Source: Lachnospiraceae bacterium (GTDB lineage Bacteria > Bacillota > Clostridia > Lachnospirales > Lachnospiraceae). From it: DNA of 64,000 nt. Below are positions 27,138 to 37,933 of this stretch, one piece after another; the stretch's first letter is position 1, and each line of letters begins with the position of its first letter. The stretch spans positions 1 through 64,000 of the forward strand of contig CAJTBF010000018.1 of assembly GCA_910574195.1 (NCBI GenBank), in the 5' to 3' direction. The notes beneath the pieces were generated by a model. The model saw only the letters and a list, made by a program, of their open reading frames with translations, did no database searches and had not been told where the DNA came from. The position numbers were made by a program, and so were the translations under genes.

Positions 27138-27164
27138 AAAGCAGATCATTGAAGGATTGCTTTT
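27138..27164 (+). terminator. Possible terminator after the HAD gene
   Basis: AAAGCA-GATC pairs imperfectly with GAT-TGCTTT over a short loop immediately after the stop, followed by a four-base T-run. Confidence 0.5.
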
Positions 27165-27345
27165 GACACCTGGCTTATGCCGGATTCGTTTCGGTTCCGG
27201 ATATGTCGGAAGAGCGCTCCGCTGAAATTATGGTTACTTTAGAGAGCTGAAAAATTTCCCCCTTTTTGAAAAAATGATATCTGTTTTTCGTATTTTTTGG
27301 ATGTTACAATTTCTTCATCAAATAAATACAAGGGAGGAAATGAGA

Positions 27346-28653
27346 ATGAAAAAAAGAATCGTATCTGTTTTGCTGACCGCGGCTATGATAGCAACGATGC
27401 TTGCGGGATGCGGCTCAGGAGGGAGCGGAAAGGAAGGAAAATCAGAAGCAGCGGACGGGAAAGTTACGTTGAAGATCTTTTCAAATCTGCCGGACAGAAA
27501 GAACGGACAGGGTCTGGTGGAGCAGACGATCATTGATGAGTACATGAAAGAAAACGAGAATGTCAGTATTGAAGTAGAAGCGCTTGATGAGGAAGCTTAC
27601 AAGACGAAGTTTAAGGCATACTCTATGGAAGGGATGCCGGACGTTGTAAGCATCTGGGGGTAGCCCTCCTTTTTAGACGAGGTTCTGGAAGCAGGCGTAC
27701 TGGCAGAACTTGACGAGGCAGATTACAGTGATTATGGATTTGTCTCAGGTTCTCTGGAAGGATTCAAGAAGGATGGCAAGCTGTACGGACTTCCGAGAAA
27801 TACAGATGTAGCTGCATTCTACTATAATGAGAAAATGTTCAAGGATAATCACTGGGAGGTGCCGTCTACTTATGATGAGCTTCTTGCGTTGGCAAAAACC
27901 ATGAAGGATGCGGATGTAATTTCACTGGCAATGGATGGCGGCGACGGATGGCCGCTGTCCATTTATTATTCTGATATTTTGTTTAAGATAACGGACGATT
28001 ACAGGGGCGTGATCCGGAACGCAATCGAAAATGCGGATTTTTCTGATCCGGCTTTTACCCAGGCTACGGAGATTTTGAGGAAGTCCGCAGAGAGCGGCTT
28101 GTTTCAGGATGGATTTGATTCTCAGGATTATGGAACGGCTATGAATCTGTTCACAAATGGACAGGCCGCGATGTTCTATATGGGAAGCTGGGAAGCTTCC
28201 ATGGCGGTCAATGAAGACATTTCGGAGGAGATTCGTACAAATATACGTGCATTTACCATGCCGGTTGTAGAAGGGGGAAAAGCAATTGCCACGGATATCG
28301 CGACAGCTACCGGCGCAGGATATGCGGTGTGCGAGAACTCAAAAGTGAAGGAAGAAGCGATTAAATTCCTGAATTTCATGTATCAGCCGGATAAATTATC
28401 CAAATATGGATGGGAGAACAGTGTAGGAATGTCGGCGCAGGATCAGACGGAATTTGTGACGGGCGATGAGACCGATCTTCAGCTTCAGTTTCTGGAAATC
28501 ATAAAGGACGCGACAAATGTATCGGGAATTGCCATTAATGACTGCGGGACGTCAACGTTCAAAACATGTGTGGAAAGTGAAATACAAAGCGCGGCAAATG
28601 GCTCCATCAGTGTAGAGGAATTTTTAAGCAGACTGGAAAATGCCTGTAAATAA
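27346..28653 (+). pseudogene. Sugar ABC transporter substrate-binding lipoprotein with in-frame TAG
   Basis: ATG 27346 follows GGGAGG (27332-27337). The product starts with a lipoprotein signal (MKKRIVSVLLTAAMIATMLA, lipobox LAGC) and continues as a family 1-type solute-binding protein, but codon 106 is TAG (27661-27663) in VVSIWG-stop-PSFLDEVLEAG, where a CAG glutamine fits. The same frame continues without further stop to 28653 (435 codons) with typical segments such as NTDVAAFYYNEKMFKDN and MGSWEAS. A translation restart at 27835 would lack the signal. No permease genes are adjacent. Read as a recently inactivated gene, or an assembly/base error. Confidence 0.85.
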
Positions 28654-28681
28654 AATGAAACAAATGAAATAGAGAAGGGGG

Positions 28682-28771
28682 TTGTCGGAAAAGACTACAT
28701 TTCCACAATAGTGTATGTGATTTTCGAAATATCACAACAATGTATTGTGTGGAAATGTTATTTTCCGGCAA
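28682..28771. repeat. 90-base imperfect palindrome (MITE-like)
   Basis: The whole segment folds on itself. The left arm starts TTGTCGGAAAA and contains ATTTCCACAATA; the right arm contains TATTGTGTGGAAAT and ends TTTTCCGGCAA, with TGTGA...TCACA at the centre. It lies between the broken binding-protein gene and the broken kinase gene. No target-site duplication is evident. Confidence 0.6.
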
Positions 28772-28850
28772 TCCCTGTGTCTGTATATTTGGGACAAAGT
28801 GTGATCCCGAAGGCTGGGATACAGATCTGGTACCGGACGGGAGGGGCAAT

Positions 28851-29851
28851 GTGAAGAAAATGAGAGCAGCGATTGAGGATATGTCTATTCGGAAAAAAAT
28901 TATATTGTATGCTTATATAGGTGTCGTTCCTCTCCTTTTTGTGATTTGTATTATGGTGACGATTTACCGTTATGTTACATCCTGCGAAAGCTATGTACAG
29001 TTACAAAAGGACGGGATCAGCTCACTGGCTTCTTCGTTGGAGATCATTCAAAAAGAAGCGGAGACTCTTTCTCTGAATATGGCCGTCAGTCAGGATATAC
29101 AGAATATTTTGAAATGTCAGACTCCCGAGATACTGAATCAGGATGTAAAAATGTGGGTAAATAACGCGCCGGTACAGATGCTTGAGGAAAACATCGCGTT
29201 AAAGGGTTATGTTAAAACAATTTCTGTTTATCCCGAAAACGGGATTGTACCTTATCTCAAATGTATCGATTCTACTTCGTATATTCCAACTATGGAACAG
29301 CTCAGGGGAACTTCAATTTACCAGGAAACGGCTGCGTTGTGTGGAGAGGGTGTGTGGAGAAAAGAAGGAAAAGGAACAGGAGAGATTTATTATGCGAATC
29401 GTTCGGAAAAATTGATTTTATGCCGCGAAGTTTATGATTTTCTGGAACAGAAGCCGCTGGGATTTATTACGGTTGGAATCCAGGAAGAGAAGATTCGCTC
29501 TTTGTGCGATGCTGAAATAAAGAATGAGGAGGAGGGCATTATTCTCTATGACAGGAGAGGCATGTATATTGCATCTTACGGAGAGGTAAGCGATCAGACC
29601 AGACAGTATATACAGCAAAAGAATCTGGAAAGCAGGGATACATTTCAGGGTGAGTTTGAAGGGAAGGAGATCTATATTACAAAGGCTTCCGTTCATGGAT
29701 GGTACGTAGGGAAAATTCTCCCTGAAAAGGAAATGTCAGAGAAAGGCTGAAACTGAAATATGGATCCGGATTTAAGCTGCTCATAGAAAGTAAAGAAAAG
29801 GTGGGGACAGTTGTAACTATAGAGATCCCGACAGATATAGGAGAAAGGTGA
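28851..29851 (+). pseudogene. Sensor histidine kinase (YesM-type) with internal deletion
   Basis: GTG 28851 follows GAGGGG. The first 299 residues are a normal N-terminal sensor: a membrane helix (about residues 18-42) and an extracellular Cache-like domain ending GWYVGKILPEKEMSEKG, stop at 29748-29750. The second membrane helix, HAMP, the phospho-accepting His domain and nearly all of the ATPase domain are missing. In the -1 frame the sequence continues directly as VRERLKLKYGSGFKLLIESK and VGTVVTIEIPTDIGER to TGA 29849-29851, which is the very C-terminus of a YesM-type kinase. So an internal deletion, probably of several hundred residues, with a frame change removed the catalytic core. Confidence 0.85.
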
Positions 29852-29855
29852 GGGG

Positions 29856-30587
29856 ATGAAATTATTAATTGCAGAAGATGAAGATATGATTCGTATTAGC
29901 ATGGAACAGTATATCCGTCTTCATACGGATCGCTTTTCGCATATTTATCTGGCCAGGAACGGGAAAGAAGCGACGGATATGATTCTTCAGTATTGTCCGG
30001 AGATTATGCTTTTGGACATCAATATGCCGGTGAAAGATGGAATTGAGGTGATGCGGGAAGTAAAGTCGGTTGGAGTTCTTCCGATGACGGTGATTTTAAG
30101 CGGATATGAAAGCTTCAACTATGCGCAGCAGGCAATGAATCTGGGAGCAAGAGGGTATATGACCAAGCCAAGCAGAACCGGTGAAATACTGAAAAAGCTC
30201 AGTGAGATGGCAGATGAGCTGGAGAAACAGAAAGGACAGAAACCCGAATATGAGAGGGCAGGTTTGGGCGGCACAGTAAACAGGGCCAGAGAATATATGA
30301 ATGAAAATTATATGAAAGATTTGACATTGCAGAAAGTTGCGGAAGCAGCAGGTGTTTCGGCAAACTATCTTTCCACTCTTTTTACACAGGAGCGGGGAGA
30401 GAGTTTTGTAGAATGTTTGAATCAGATCCGGATTGAGCACGCATGTATTTACCTGAATCAGAATTATTATAAAATATATGAAATTGCATATAAAGTGGGA
30501 TTTAAAGACGAAAAATATTTTTCCAGAGTTTTTAAAAAGGTGACGGGAGTGTCACCCAGCGAATATAAAAGAGCAGACAAGATGTAA
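29856..30587 (+). CDS. Response regulator, AraC/YesN type
   Basis: The 243-residue protein has a receiver domain (residues 1-120) with acidic pair EDED (7-10), phospho-acceptor Asp54 in LLDINMP and the conserved lysine region MTKPSR. A short linker is followed by two AraC-type helix-turn-helix units (about 145-240: LTLQKVAEAAGVSANYLSTL and IYEIAYKVGFKDEKYFSRVF). It begins 4 bases after the kinase remnant with a GAAAGGTGAGGGG site. The protein appears intact but its partner kinase is broken, so it is now an orphan unless another kinase signals to it. Its normal target would be the sugar transporter upstream. Confidence 0.92.
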   Translation: MKLLIAEDEDMIRISMEQYIRLHTDRFSHIYLARNGKEATDMILQYCPEIMLLDINMPVKDGIEVMREVKSVGVLPMTVILSGYESFNYAQQAMNLGARGYMTKPSRTGEILKKLSEMADELEKQKGQKPEYERAGLGGTVNRAREYMNENYMKDLTLQKVAEAAGVSANYLSTLFTQERGESFVECLNQIRIEHACIYLNQNYYKIYEIAYKVGFKDEKYFSRVFKKVTGVSPSEYKRADKM

Positions 30588-30630
30588 ACGGGATGAGAGA
30601 GAAACACAGGGCGCAGGAACATCGGCAGAA

Positions 30631-30729
30631 GGGGCTGTTGCAAAATAGCGAATGCACGCAATATATAGTTTAATTATAAGGAATCATACGACGATGTATT
30701 GCGGATTCTTTGTATTTTGTAACCGCCCC
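30631..30729. mobile_element. 99-base MITE-like element
   Basis: Ends GGGGCTGTTGCAAAAT and ATTTTGTAACCGCCCC form an imperfect 16-base terminal inverted repeat. The similarity continues inward (CGCAATA...TATTGCG), so the element is a long imperfect palindrome without a gene. The ends resemble those of insertion sequences of the GGCTGTTGCAAAAT type. No target duplication was identified. It separates the response regulator from the convergent activase gene and may act as a terminator. Confidence 0.6.
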
Positions 30730-30742
30730 CTATATAGATAAA

Positions 30743-33700
30743 TTAAAGCCATTTGCTGCCTGTCGCAAACTGTGGATACAGGACAGGTTCTTTTTCACGG
30801 ATCTGGGTGTCCTCGGCAATGGCCGGCTCTTTTTCCAGATTTTTATTTGCGGTGGAGAGCATCAGCTTGATTCGATTGAGCTGGTTTACTTCGCTGGCGC
30901 CCGGATCGAAGTCAATGGCCACGATATTGGATTGTGGATAGACCCGCCGCAGTTCTTTGATCACACCTTTTCCGACCACATGGTTTGGAAGACATGCGAA
31001 AGGCTGCGTACATACGATGTTTTCCGCATGATTGTGAATCAGTTCCAGCATTTCTCCGGTAAGGAACCAGCCCTCTCCGGTCTGATTTCCAAGAGATACG
31101 AAATCGGATGCCATCTTTGCCAGGTCTTCGATTTTGGCGGGCGGTGTAAAATGCCGGCTTGCCTGGAAGGCTTTTGTGGCAGGTGCCCGGAACCATTCCA
31201 GTGCCCGGATTCCCAGATTTCCCATCATTGCTTTGGATTTTTTCATCCCCAGATGGGAAACTTTGAAGTTCTGGTTATAAAAGCTGTAAAGCAGGAAATC
31301 CAGCAGGTCCGGAACGACAGCCTCGGCTCCTTCGCTTTCCAGAAGTTCCACCAGATGGTTGTTGGCGGCCGGAAGGAATTTTACAAGGATTTCCCCGACC
31401 ACGCCTACTCTTGGTTTTTTTACATCCCGCAGCGCAATCTGGTCAAAGTCCGCAATGATATCCCTGCATAGTTTTTTAAACCGGCGCCGGGAAGGGTAAC
31501 TGCCGGAAAGAAATTCACTGCTGGCTTTCACCCATTTCCGATGTATGGCATTGGTGGTTCCCTCTACCGCTTCATAAGGGCGCATCCGATAGACGCACTT
31601 CATAAAGATATCTCCCAGGACAATGGCATAGATGCCGCGGAGGACCAACGGTACGGAGAGCTGAAAGCCGGGATTGTTCTCCAGACCGCTTACGTTCAGA
31701 GAAATAACCGGAATATGTGCGTATCCCGCTTTTTTCAGAGCACGCCGGATAAAGCCGATGTAGTTGGACGCCCGGCATCCGCCGCCGGTCTGCGTGATAA
31801 TAACGGCCAGATGATCTGTATCATACTGTCCGGATAGGATGGCATCCAGAATCTGTCCGACTACGATCAGAGAAGGATAGCAGGCGTCGTTGTTTACATA
31901 TTTTAATCCCACATCCACGGAGTGTTTGTTGTCGTTGGGCAGCACGCTGATTTTGTAGCCGGATGCCCGGAAAGCAGGTTCCAGAAGTTCAAAATGGATC
32001 GGGGACATCTGCGGACAAAGGATGGTATAATCTTTTTTCATTTCTTTTGTGAACGGCACTTTTTCAATGGAGGCAGGACGGATGGTACGTTCTGTTTTTC
32101 GCTGCTCCCGGACACGGATGGCGGCCAGCAGGGAACGGATCCGGATTCTGGCGGCTCCCAGATTATTCACCTCGTCAATCTTCAATGTGGTATAAATCTT
32201 ATCGGAATTGGTCAGGATTTCGGCCACCTGGTCGGTGGTTACGGCATCCAGGCCGCAGCCAAAGGAATTCAACTGGATGAGATCCAGATTGTCTACGGTT
32301 TTCACATAATTGGCGGCCGCATATAAACGGGAATGGTACATCCACTGATCCATCACATTCAAAGGACGTTCTACCGGATGCAGATGGCAGATAGAATCTT
32401 CGGTCAGAACGGCAATCTGATAGGAGGTGATCAGCTCAGGAAGCCCGTGATTGACCTCCGGATCAATATGATAAGGCCGTCCGGCAAGCACAATGCCACG
32501 GTTTCCGGTCTCCTGTAAAAATCGAAGAGCTTCCTCCCCCTTTTTCTGCATATCCTTCCGGCAGGAAGCTAATTCCGTCCAAGCTTCATGCACGGCGGTA
32601 CGAATCTCACCGGCGGGAATGGAGAACAGATCAGACAATTCTTCCGTCAGCCGGCGGGCAAGGATTTCCTCGCTTTGGAAACTTAGGAAGGGGTGGATGA
32701 AATCAATCTCTCTGTGGATGATTGCATCCATATTATTCTTAATATTCTCCGGGTAGGAGGTAACAATCGGGCAGTTATAGTGGTTGTTTGCCTCCTCAAA
32801 TTCCTTTCGTTCATAGGCGACGGAAGGATAGAAAATCCGCGTGATTCCCTGGTTGATCAGCCATTGGATATGTCCGTGTGCCAGTTTTGCCGGATAACAT
32901 TCCGATTCACTGGGGATGGATTCGATTCCCAGTTCATAAAGTTTCCGGTTGGATGCCGGAGAGAGCACAACCCGGAAATGGAGTTTTGTAAAAAAGGTAA
33001 ACCAGAACGGATAATTTTCATACATGTTCAATACCCGTGGAATTCCGATTGTTCCACGAGCGGCCTGTTCCTCTTCCAGCGGCGTATACCCGAAGTAACG
33101 CTGCATTTTGTAATCAAACAGATTGGGCATCTGATTTTTTGATTTTTCTTTTCCCAGCCCCCGTTCACAGCGATTGCCGGTGATAAACTTCCGGTTGCCG
33201 CTGAAATGATTGATGGTCAGGCGGCAATTATTCGTACAGCCTTTACATTTTGTCATGGTGGTAGAATATTCCAGAGCTTCGATCTGGTCAATGGGAAGCA
33301 TGGTGGTGCCTTCACATTCCGTGTAACGTTCCCGCGCAATGAGAGCGGCGCCGAAAGCCCCCATAATTCCGGCGATATCCGGCCGGATCACTTCACAGTC
33401 CGCAATTTTTTCCAGACTGCGCAGCACGGCGTTATTATAAAAAGTACCTCCCTGTACTACAATGTGTTTTCCAAGCTCCGAGGCGTCGGAGACTTTGATC
33501 ACTTTGAATAAGGCATTTTTGATGACGGAATAAGCCAGTCCGGCGGAGATATCCGCAACGGCAGCTCCTTCTTTTTGCGCCTGCTTTACTTTGGAATTCA
33601 TAAATACGGTACAGCGGGTTCCCAGGTCAATGGGATTCTGTGCATAGAGCGCCTCATGGGCAAAATCTTCCACGGTATAATTCAGTGATTTTGCAAAGGT

Positions 33701-35068
33701 TTCGATAAAGGAACCGCACCCCGAAGAGCAGGCCTCATTTAACTGTACGCTGTCCACCGTCTGATTTTTGATCTTGATGCATTTCATATCCTGTCCGCCG
33801 ATATCCAGAATACAATCCACATCCGGCTCGAAATAGGAGGCGGCATAGTAGTGGGACACCGTTTCCACCTCGCCTTCATCCAGTAAAAGGGCAGATTTAA
33901 TCAGAGCTTCTCCGTAACCGGTGGAACAGGAGTGCACAATCTCCACATCCTCGGGAAGCTGACTGTAAATTTCTTTGATGGCATGGATTGTGGTACCCAA
34001 AGGATCTCCCTCATTGTTATGATAAAAGGAATACAGCAGGGTGCCGTCTTCGCCTACCAATGCTGCTTTTGTCGTTGTGGAGCCCGCGTCGATACCGAGA
34101 AATGCTTTTCCGCGATAGGATGCCAAGTCCTTGATGGGGACCTGATGCCTGTTATGGCGCCGGATAAAAGCCTCGTATTCTTTTGTGGTAGCAAATAGGG
34201 GCTGCATGCGGTCTACCTCAAATTCCATCTGAATCTTTTCGGCCAGACGTTCCTGCAGTTCCCGCAGGGAGACTTTTATATGGGGTTCTGCGTGAAGTGC
34301 AGAACCAATGGCAGCAAAGAGATGGGAGTGATGGGGTGCAATCGTATGTTCATCATCCAACTTCAATGTACGGATAAATGCCTTCCGCAATTCCGACAGA
34401 AAATGCAGCGGCCCGCCCAGAAATGCCACATGTCCCCGGATCGGTTTCCCGCAGGCAAGTCCACTGATAGTTTGGTTTACCACTGCCTGGAAAATGGAGG
34501 CGGAGAGATCTTCCTTGGAGGCTCCCTCGTTGATCAGAGGCTGGATATCTGATTTCGCAAAAACACCGCAGCGTGCGGCAATGGAATAAAGCGCCTTATA
34601 ATCTTTCGCATAGGCATTCAGACCGGAGGCGTCTGTCTGTAAAAGAGAAGCCATCTGGTCGATAAAGGAGCCGGTTCCGCCGGCACAGACGCCGTTCATG
34701 CGCTGTTCCACATTTCCGCCTTCAAAATAGATGATTTTTGCATCTTCACCGCCCAATTCGATGGCCACGTCCGTCTGCGGCGCGTAATCCTGCAAAGCGG
34801 TAGAGACCGCAATCACTTCCTGGACAAAGGGAATGTGCAGATGTTTTGCCAGCGTCAGCCCGCCGCTGCCGGTAATGACAGGGGACACCCGAATCGGTCC
34901 CAGTGTATAGAGGGCCCGCCCCAACAGATCGGAAAGGGTCTCCTGAATATTTGCAAAATGCCGTTCGTAATCGGAGAATAATACTTCGTGTTCCTGATTC
35001 AGTACGGCAATCTTAACAGTCGTAGAGCCAATATCAATTCCAAGGGTATGTAATTCATTCAAACTCAT
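30743..35068 (-). CDS. Acyl-CoA dehydratase activase fusion (BadF/BadG ATPase x2, DUF2229, HgdB-like)
   Basis: The 1441-residue protein has two ASKHA ATPase modules ([14 protein letters not shown] at residue 9; [14 protein letters not shown] near 327), each with the GxGSFI cluster-helix motif ([24 protein letters not shown]). A DUF2229 domain (about 660-900) and a C-terminal region related to 2-hydroxyacyl-CoA dehydratase subunits follow ([35 protein letters not shown]). Activases use ATP and a [4Fe-4S] cluster to send a low-potential electron to dehydratase-like partners. The long fused form is widespread in clostridia with unknown substrate. Start ATG 35068 follows AAGGAAG; no partner gene is adjacent. 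Confidence 0.9.
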   Translation of the reverse strand: MSLNELHTLGIDIGSTTVKIAVLNQEHEVLFSDYERHFANIQETLSDLLGRALYTLGPIRVSPVITGSGGLTLAKHLHIPFVQEVIAVSTALQDYAPQTDVAIELGGEDAKIIYFEGGNVEQRMNGVCAGGTGSFIDQMASLLQTDASGLNAYAKDYKALYSIAARCGVFAKSDIQPLINEGASKEDLSASIFQAVVNQTISGLACGKPIRGHVAFLGGPLHFLSELRKAFIRTLKLDDEHTIAPHHSHLFAAIGSALHAEPHIKVSLRELQERLAEKIQMEFEVDRMQPLFATTKEYEAFIRRHNRHQVPIKDLASYRGKAFLGIDAGSTTTKAALVGEDGTLLYSFYHNNEGDPLGTTIHAIKEIYSQLPEDVEIVHSCSTGYGEALIKSALLLDEGEVETVSHYYAASYFEPDVDCILDIGGQDMKCIKIKNQTVDSVQLNEACSSGCGSFIETFAKSLNYTVEDFAHEALYAQNPIDLGTRCTVFMNSKVKQAQKEGAAVADISAGLAYSVIKNALFKVIKVSDASELGKHIVVQGGTFYNNAVLRSLEKIADCEVIRPDIAGIMGAFGAALIARERYTECEGTTMLPIDQIEALEYSTTMTKCKGCTNNCRLTINHFSGNRKFITGNRCERGLGKEKSKNQMPNLFDYKMQRYFGYTPLEEEQAARGTIGIPRVLNMYENYPFWFTFFTKLHFRVVLSPASNRKLYELGIESIPSESECYPAKLAHGHIQWLINQGITRIFYPSVAYERKEFEEANNHYNCPIVTSYPENIKNNMDAIIHREIDFIHPFLSFQSEEILARRLTEELSDLFSIPAGEIRTAVHEAWTELASCRKDMQKKGEEALRFLQETGNRGIVLAGRPYHIDPEVNHGLPELITSYQIAVLTEDSICHLHPVERPLNVMDQWMYHSRLYAAANYVKTVDNLDLIQLNSFGCGLDAVTTDQVAEILTNSDKIYTTLKIDEVNNLGAARIRIRSLLAAIRVREQRKTERTIRPASIEKVPFTKEMKKDYTILCPQMSPIHFELLEPAFRASGYKISVLPNDNKHSVDVGLKYVNNDACYPSLIVVGQILDAILSGQYDTDHLAVIITQTGGGCRASNYIGFIRRALKKAGYAHIPVISLNVSGLENNPGFQLSVPLVLRGIYAIVLGDIFMKCVYRMRPYEAVEGTTNAIHRKWVKASSEFLSGSYPSRRRFKKLCRDIIADFDQIALRDVKKPRVGVVGEILVKFLPAANNHLVELLESEGAEAVVPDLLDFLLYSFYNQNFKVSHLGMKKSKAMMGNLGIRALEWFRAPATKAFQASRHFTPPAKIEDLAKMASDFVSLGNQTGEGWFLTGEMLELIHNHAENIVCTQPFACLPNHVVGKGVIKELRRVYPQSNIVAIDFDPGASEVNQLNRIKLMLSTANKNLEKEPAIAEDTQIREKEPVLYPQFATGSKWL

Positions 35069-35448
35069 CGTATTTCCACTTCCTTTTTTATAAAGTTTTA
35101 TGCTTAAGTTTGTCTTATGATTCGCAACATGTTGTCTTTCATTGTATTCTTATTACTTCCTATTAAATGTGTTCCATACCTGACAACAACCTACATTATA
35201 CGACAACAATTCCAAAAAGACAATCGTGAAAGTGATGAACGTTTTGAAAAAGAACGGTTATTTTTTGAAAAATCATATAAAATCTTTGGGAATTTCATAC
35301 AAAATTTACAGAAAAAAACATAACATACATTTGACAAACAAGCCATATAACGGTACAATTACACATGACAGAAAAAAGCGGACTTTCTTCTTTGTCTATC
35401 GGTATCCGGTGGGCGGCGGGAGGAAGGCAGAGTGAGGAGCGTTGGAAT
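35069..35448. other. Divergent intergenic region between the activase and the rhomboid-like gene
   Basis: About 380 AT-rich bases. They hold the activase leader on the minus side and a consensus promoter at 35331-35359 on the plus side. Short open frames here lack ribosome sites. No structured RNA was recognised. Confidence 0.55.
35331..35359 (+). promoter_or_regulatory. Consensus promoter for the rhomboid-like gene
   Basis: TTGACA (35331-35336) and TACAAT (35354-35359) are 17 bases apart. The implied start near 35366 rules out the upstream ATG at 35365 and supports the TTG start at 35449. Confidence 0.75.
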
Positions 35449-36279
35449 TTGAACTGGTTGGATAAATTAGAAAGAAAATTTGGAAGGTATGCGATTCATA
35501 ATCTGACGATGTATTTGATTGGGGGATATGCGGTTGGATATCTGTTTTCCTTCACATTTCCGAATATACTTGCCTGGTTGACACTGGAGCCGGCCTACAT
35601 TTTAAGAGGACAGGTATGGCGTCTGGTCTCCTGGGTGCTGATGCCGCCGTCGGGCGGTATTTTTACAACAATTATTATGCTGCTCTTATATTATCAACTG
35701 GGAACGGCACTGGAACGGACTTGGGGAGCTTTTCGCTATAATGTGTATATTTTTTCCGGAATTTTGTTTACGGTCCTGGGGGCGTTTGTTCTGGCCCTGA
35801 TTCTCGGTTTGGATGTGGTTGGTTACGGGGGCTTCTTCAGTACGTATTATATCAATATGTCTATTTTTCTGGCATTTGCGGCCAGTTATCCCAATCTGGA
35901 ACTGATGCTGTACTTTGTATTGCCCATTAAGATCAAGTGGATGGCATATGTCTATGTGGCTTATATTCTATATGCCCTTGCTATGGGAAACTGGATGACA
36001 AGAACCGCGATTATTGCATCTCTTTTGAATTTTATTTTATTTTTCCTTTCCAGTCGGAACCTGCGGCCGTATACGCCGAAAGAGCAGGCCCGCAAAAGAA
36101 AATTCAAAAAGCAGGTACGGCCGCATATGACTTACGCAAACGGCGCTATGCATCGATGCGCAGTCTGTGGACGGACAGAATTGGATGATCCCACGTTGGA
36201 ATTTCGCTTCTGTTCAAAATGTAACGGAAATTATGAATACTGTCAGGATCATTTGTTTACTCATGAACATGTAAAATAA
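35449..36279 (+). CDS. Rhomboid-like membrane protein with C-terminal zinc-ribbon-like tail
   Basis: TTG 35449 lies 9 bases after GAGGAG (35434-35439) and gives 276 residues beginning MNWLDKLERKFGRYAIHNL. Six membrane segments are visible (about 18-38, 60-80, 96-125, 136-155, 160-180, 185-205), as in the rhomboid fold. The catalytic GxSG serine motif is not found; the equivalent region reads GYGGFFSTYYINMSIFLAF, so it may be inactive or a divergent relative. The tail has paired cysteines, CAVCG and FCSKCNG with a later CxDH, likely binding zinc. Function unknown. Confidence 0.72.
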   Translation: MNWLDKLERKFGRYAIHNLTMYLIGGYAVGYLFSFTFPNILAWLTLEPAYILRGQVWRLVSWVLMPPSGGIFTTIIMLLLYYQLGTALERTWGAFRYNVYIFSGILFTVLGAFVLALILGLDVVGYGGFFSTYYINMSIFLAFAASYPNLELMLYFVLPIKIKWMAYVYVAYILYALAMGNWMTRTAIIASLLNFILFFLSSRNLRPYTPKEQARKRKFKKQVRPHMTYANGAMHRCAVCGRTELDDPTLEFRFCSKCNGNYEYCQDHLFTHEHVK

Positions 36280-36325
36280 GAAAGAAATTTATATGCATAT
36301 TACAGGGATGAGGAGGAAAGCAAAG

Positions 36326-37762
36326 ATGAAAAGGACCAAAATTGTGTGTACGATGGGACCGGCGACAGATGAGAAAGAGGTGATGCGTAGTCTTGTTCAA
36401 AATGGGATGGATGTGGCGCGTTTTAACTTTTCCCATGGGACGCATGCGGAACAGAAGGCAAGGATGGATATGCTGAAACAGGTTCGGGAAGAGGAACATG
36501 CGAACACGGCAATCCTGCTGGATACCAAAGGACCGGAGATTCGTACGGGATTACTGGAGCAAGGGAAAAAAGTGACGTTGAAGACCGGGGATACCTTTAC
36601 TCTCACTTCGGAAAATGTGATTGGAGACAGCAAAAGAGTATCCATCACCTATGAAGGTCTTGCGGAGGACGTGGATAAGGGAAAAAAGATTTTGATAGAC
36701 GACGGACTGATTGGCCTGGAAGTGGTCAAGAAGGACGGAAAAGAGATTATCTGTAAGATTATCAACGGCGGGGAACTGGGCGAGCGCAAAGGGGTGAATG
36801 TTCCCAATGTGCCGGTACGTCTTCCGGCTATTACAGAAAAGGACAGAGAGGACATCAAGTTCGGTGTGGAGCAGGATGTGGACTTTATTGCGGCTTCCTT
36901 TGTACGCAATGCGGAATGCATCCTGGAAATCAAAGCGTACCTGAAGTCTTTGGGCGCGCCGTATATTCCGATTATTGCCAAGATTGAGAATGCAGAAGGG
37001 ATTCAGAATATCGAGGAAATTATCCGGGCAGCGGACGGGATCATGGTGGCCAGAGGAGATCTGGGGGTGGAGATCCCGGCGGAAGAACTTCCCTACCTGC
37101 AGAAACTTCTGATTCAGAAATGCAATCATAATTTTAAGACTGTAATCACAGCGACACAGATGCTGGATTCCATGATGCGCAATCCGCGTCCTACCAGGGC
37201 TGAGGTGACAGATGTGGCCAATGCAGTGTATGACGGTACGGATGCGGTCATGTTGTCCGGTGAGACGGCGGCAGGGAAATATCCGTTGGAAGCGCTGCAG
37301 ATGATGGTACATATTGTGGAGAATACGGAGCAGCATCTGGATTATGATCTCTTGCTTTCCCAGGTGGGGGATCATCTGAAATCCAGTGTGTCTACGGCAA
37401 TCGGGTATTCCTCGGTATTGACGGCGGCGAATCTGAACGCCAAATGTATTATTACACCTTCTGTTTCCGGAGCAACTACGCGGTTTGTATCCAATATGAA
37501 GCCCAGACAGTTGATTCTTGGAGTGACGCCCAACGAGAGGGCGCTTCGGCGGATGTCCATTTACTGGGGAGTTACCCCGTTGAAATCACTGGAATTCAGT
37601 ACGACAGAGGATGTATGCAACGGCGCCGTGGAACTGGCAGAAGTCAAACAGTATGTGGATACCGGTGATATTGTGGTACTGACGGCCGGGATGCCTTCCC
37701 CCAATGTGAAGGAAGAGATCGGCGGGGTCAGCAACATGATGCGGATTGCAATGATCCAATGA
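36326..37762 (+). CDS. pyk: Pyruvate kinase
   Basis: Pyruvate kinase makes pyruvate and ATP from phosphoenolpyruvate in glycolysis. ATG 36326, 9 bases after AGGAGG (36311-36316), gives 478 residues. The family motifs are in place: MKRTKIVCTMGPATDE at the N-terminus, IIAKIENAEG near 220 with the catalytic lysine, VARGDLGVEI near 245 and the C-terminal allosteric domain. It lacks the extra PEP-utiliser domain found in some Bacillus enzymes. The upstream ATG at 36293 has no ribosome site. Confidence 0.96.
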   Translation: MKRTKIVCTMGPATDEKEVMRSLVQNGMDVARFNFSHGTHAEQKARMDMLKQVREEEHANTAILLDTKGPEIRTGLLEQGKKVTLKTGDTFTLTSENVIGDSKRVSITYEGLAEDVDKGKKILIDDGLIGLEVVKKDGKEIICKIINGGELGERKGVNVPNVPVRLPAITEKDREDIKFGVEQDVDFIAASFVRNAECILEIKAYLKSLGAPYIPIIAKIENAEGIQNIEEIIRAADGIMVARGDLGVEIPAEELPYLQKLLIQKCNHNFKTVITATQMLDSMMRNPRPTRAEVTDVANAVYDGTDAVMLSGETAAGKYPLEALQMMVHIVENTEQHLDYDLLLSQVGDHLKSSVSTAIGYSSVLTAANLNAKCIITPSVSGATTRFVSNMKPRQLILGVTPNERALRRMSIYWGVTPLKSLEFSTTEDVCNGAVELAEVKQYVDTGDIVVLTAGMPSPNVKEEIGGVSNMMRIAMIQ

Positions 37763-37790
37763 CAATGAGTGAAAGTGGATGGAAGAATGA

Positions 37791-37823
37791 AAAAGAGATC
37801 GTAGATTTGCGGTCTCTTTTCTT
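37791..37823 (+). terminator. Rho-independent terminator after pyk
   Basis: An 11-base stem AAAAGAGATCG / CGGTCTCTTTT (one G-U pair) with an eight-base loop (37791-37820) lies about 30 bases after the pyk stop and ends in a T-run. Confidence 0.85.
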
Positions 37824-37933
37824 GGATAGGGATATCTGATTGAAACAGTTCTTATATGTTGGCATAAAGACAGTCCGGGCAGGACGATTATTTTCCGGCT
37901 AATAAGATATATTTGTAGAATGATGAGGCGGAT

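Noticed and set aside
27661-27663. TAG read as pyrrolysine
   Set aside because: No methyltransferase context and no pylTSBCD genes in view; a CAG-to-TAG change fits the family better.
30710-31471. Plus-strand open frame of about 250 codons over the activase
   Set aside because: Antisense to a strongly conserved protein and lacks a ribosome site; several similar shadows lie along the same gene.
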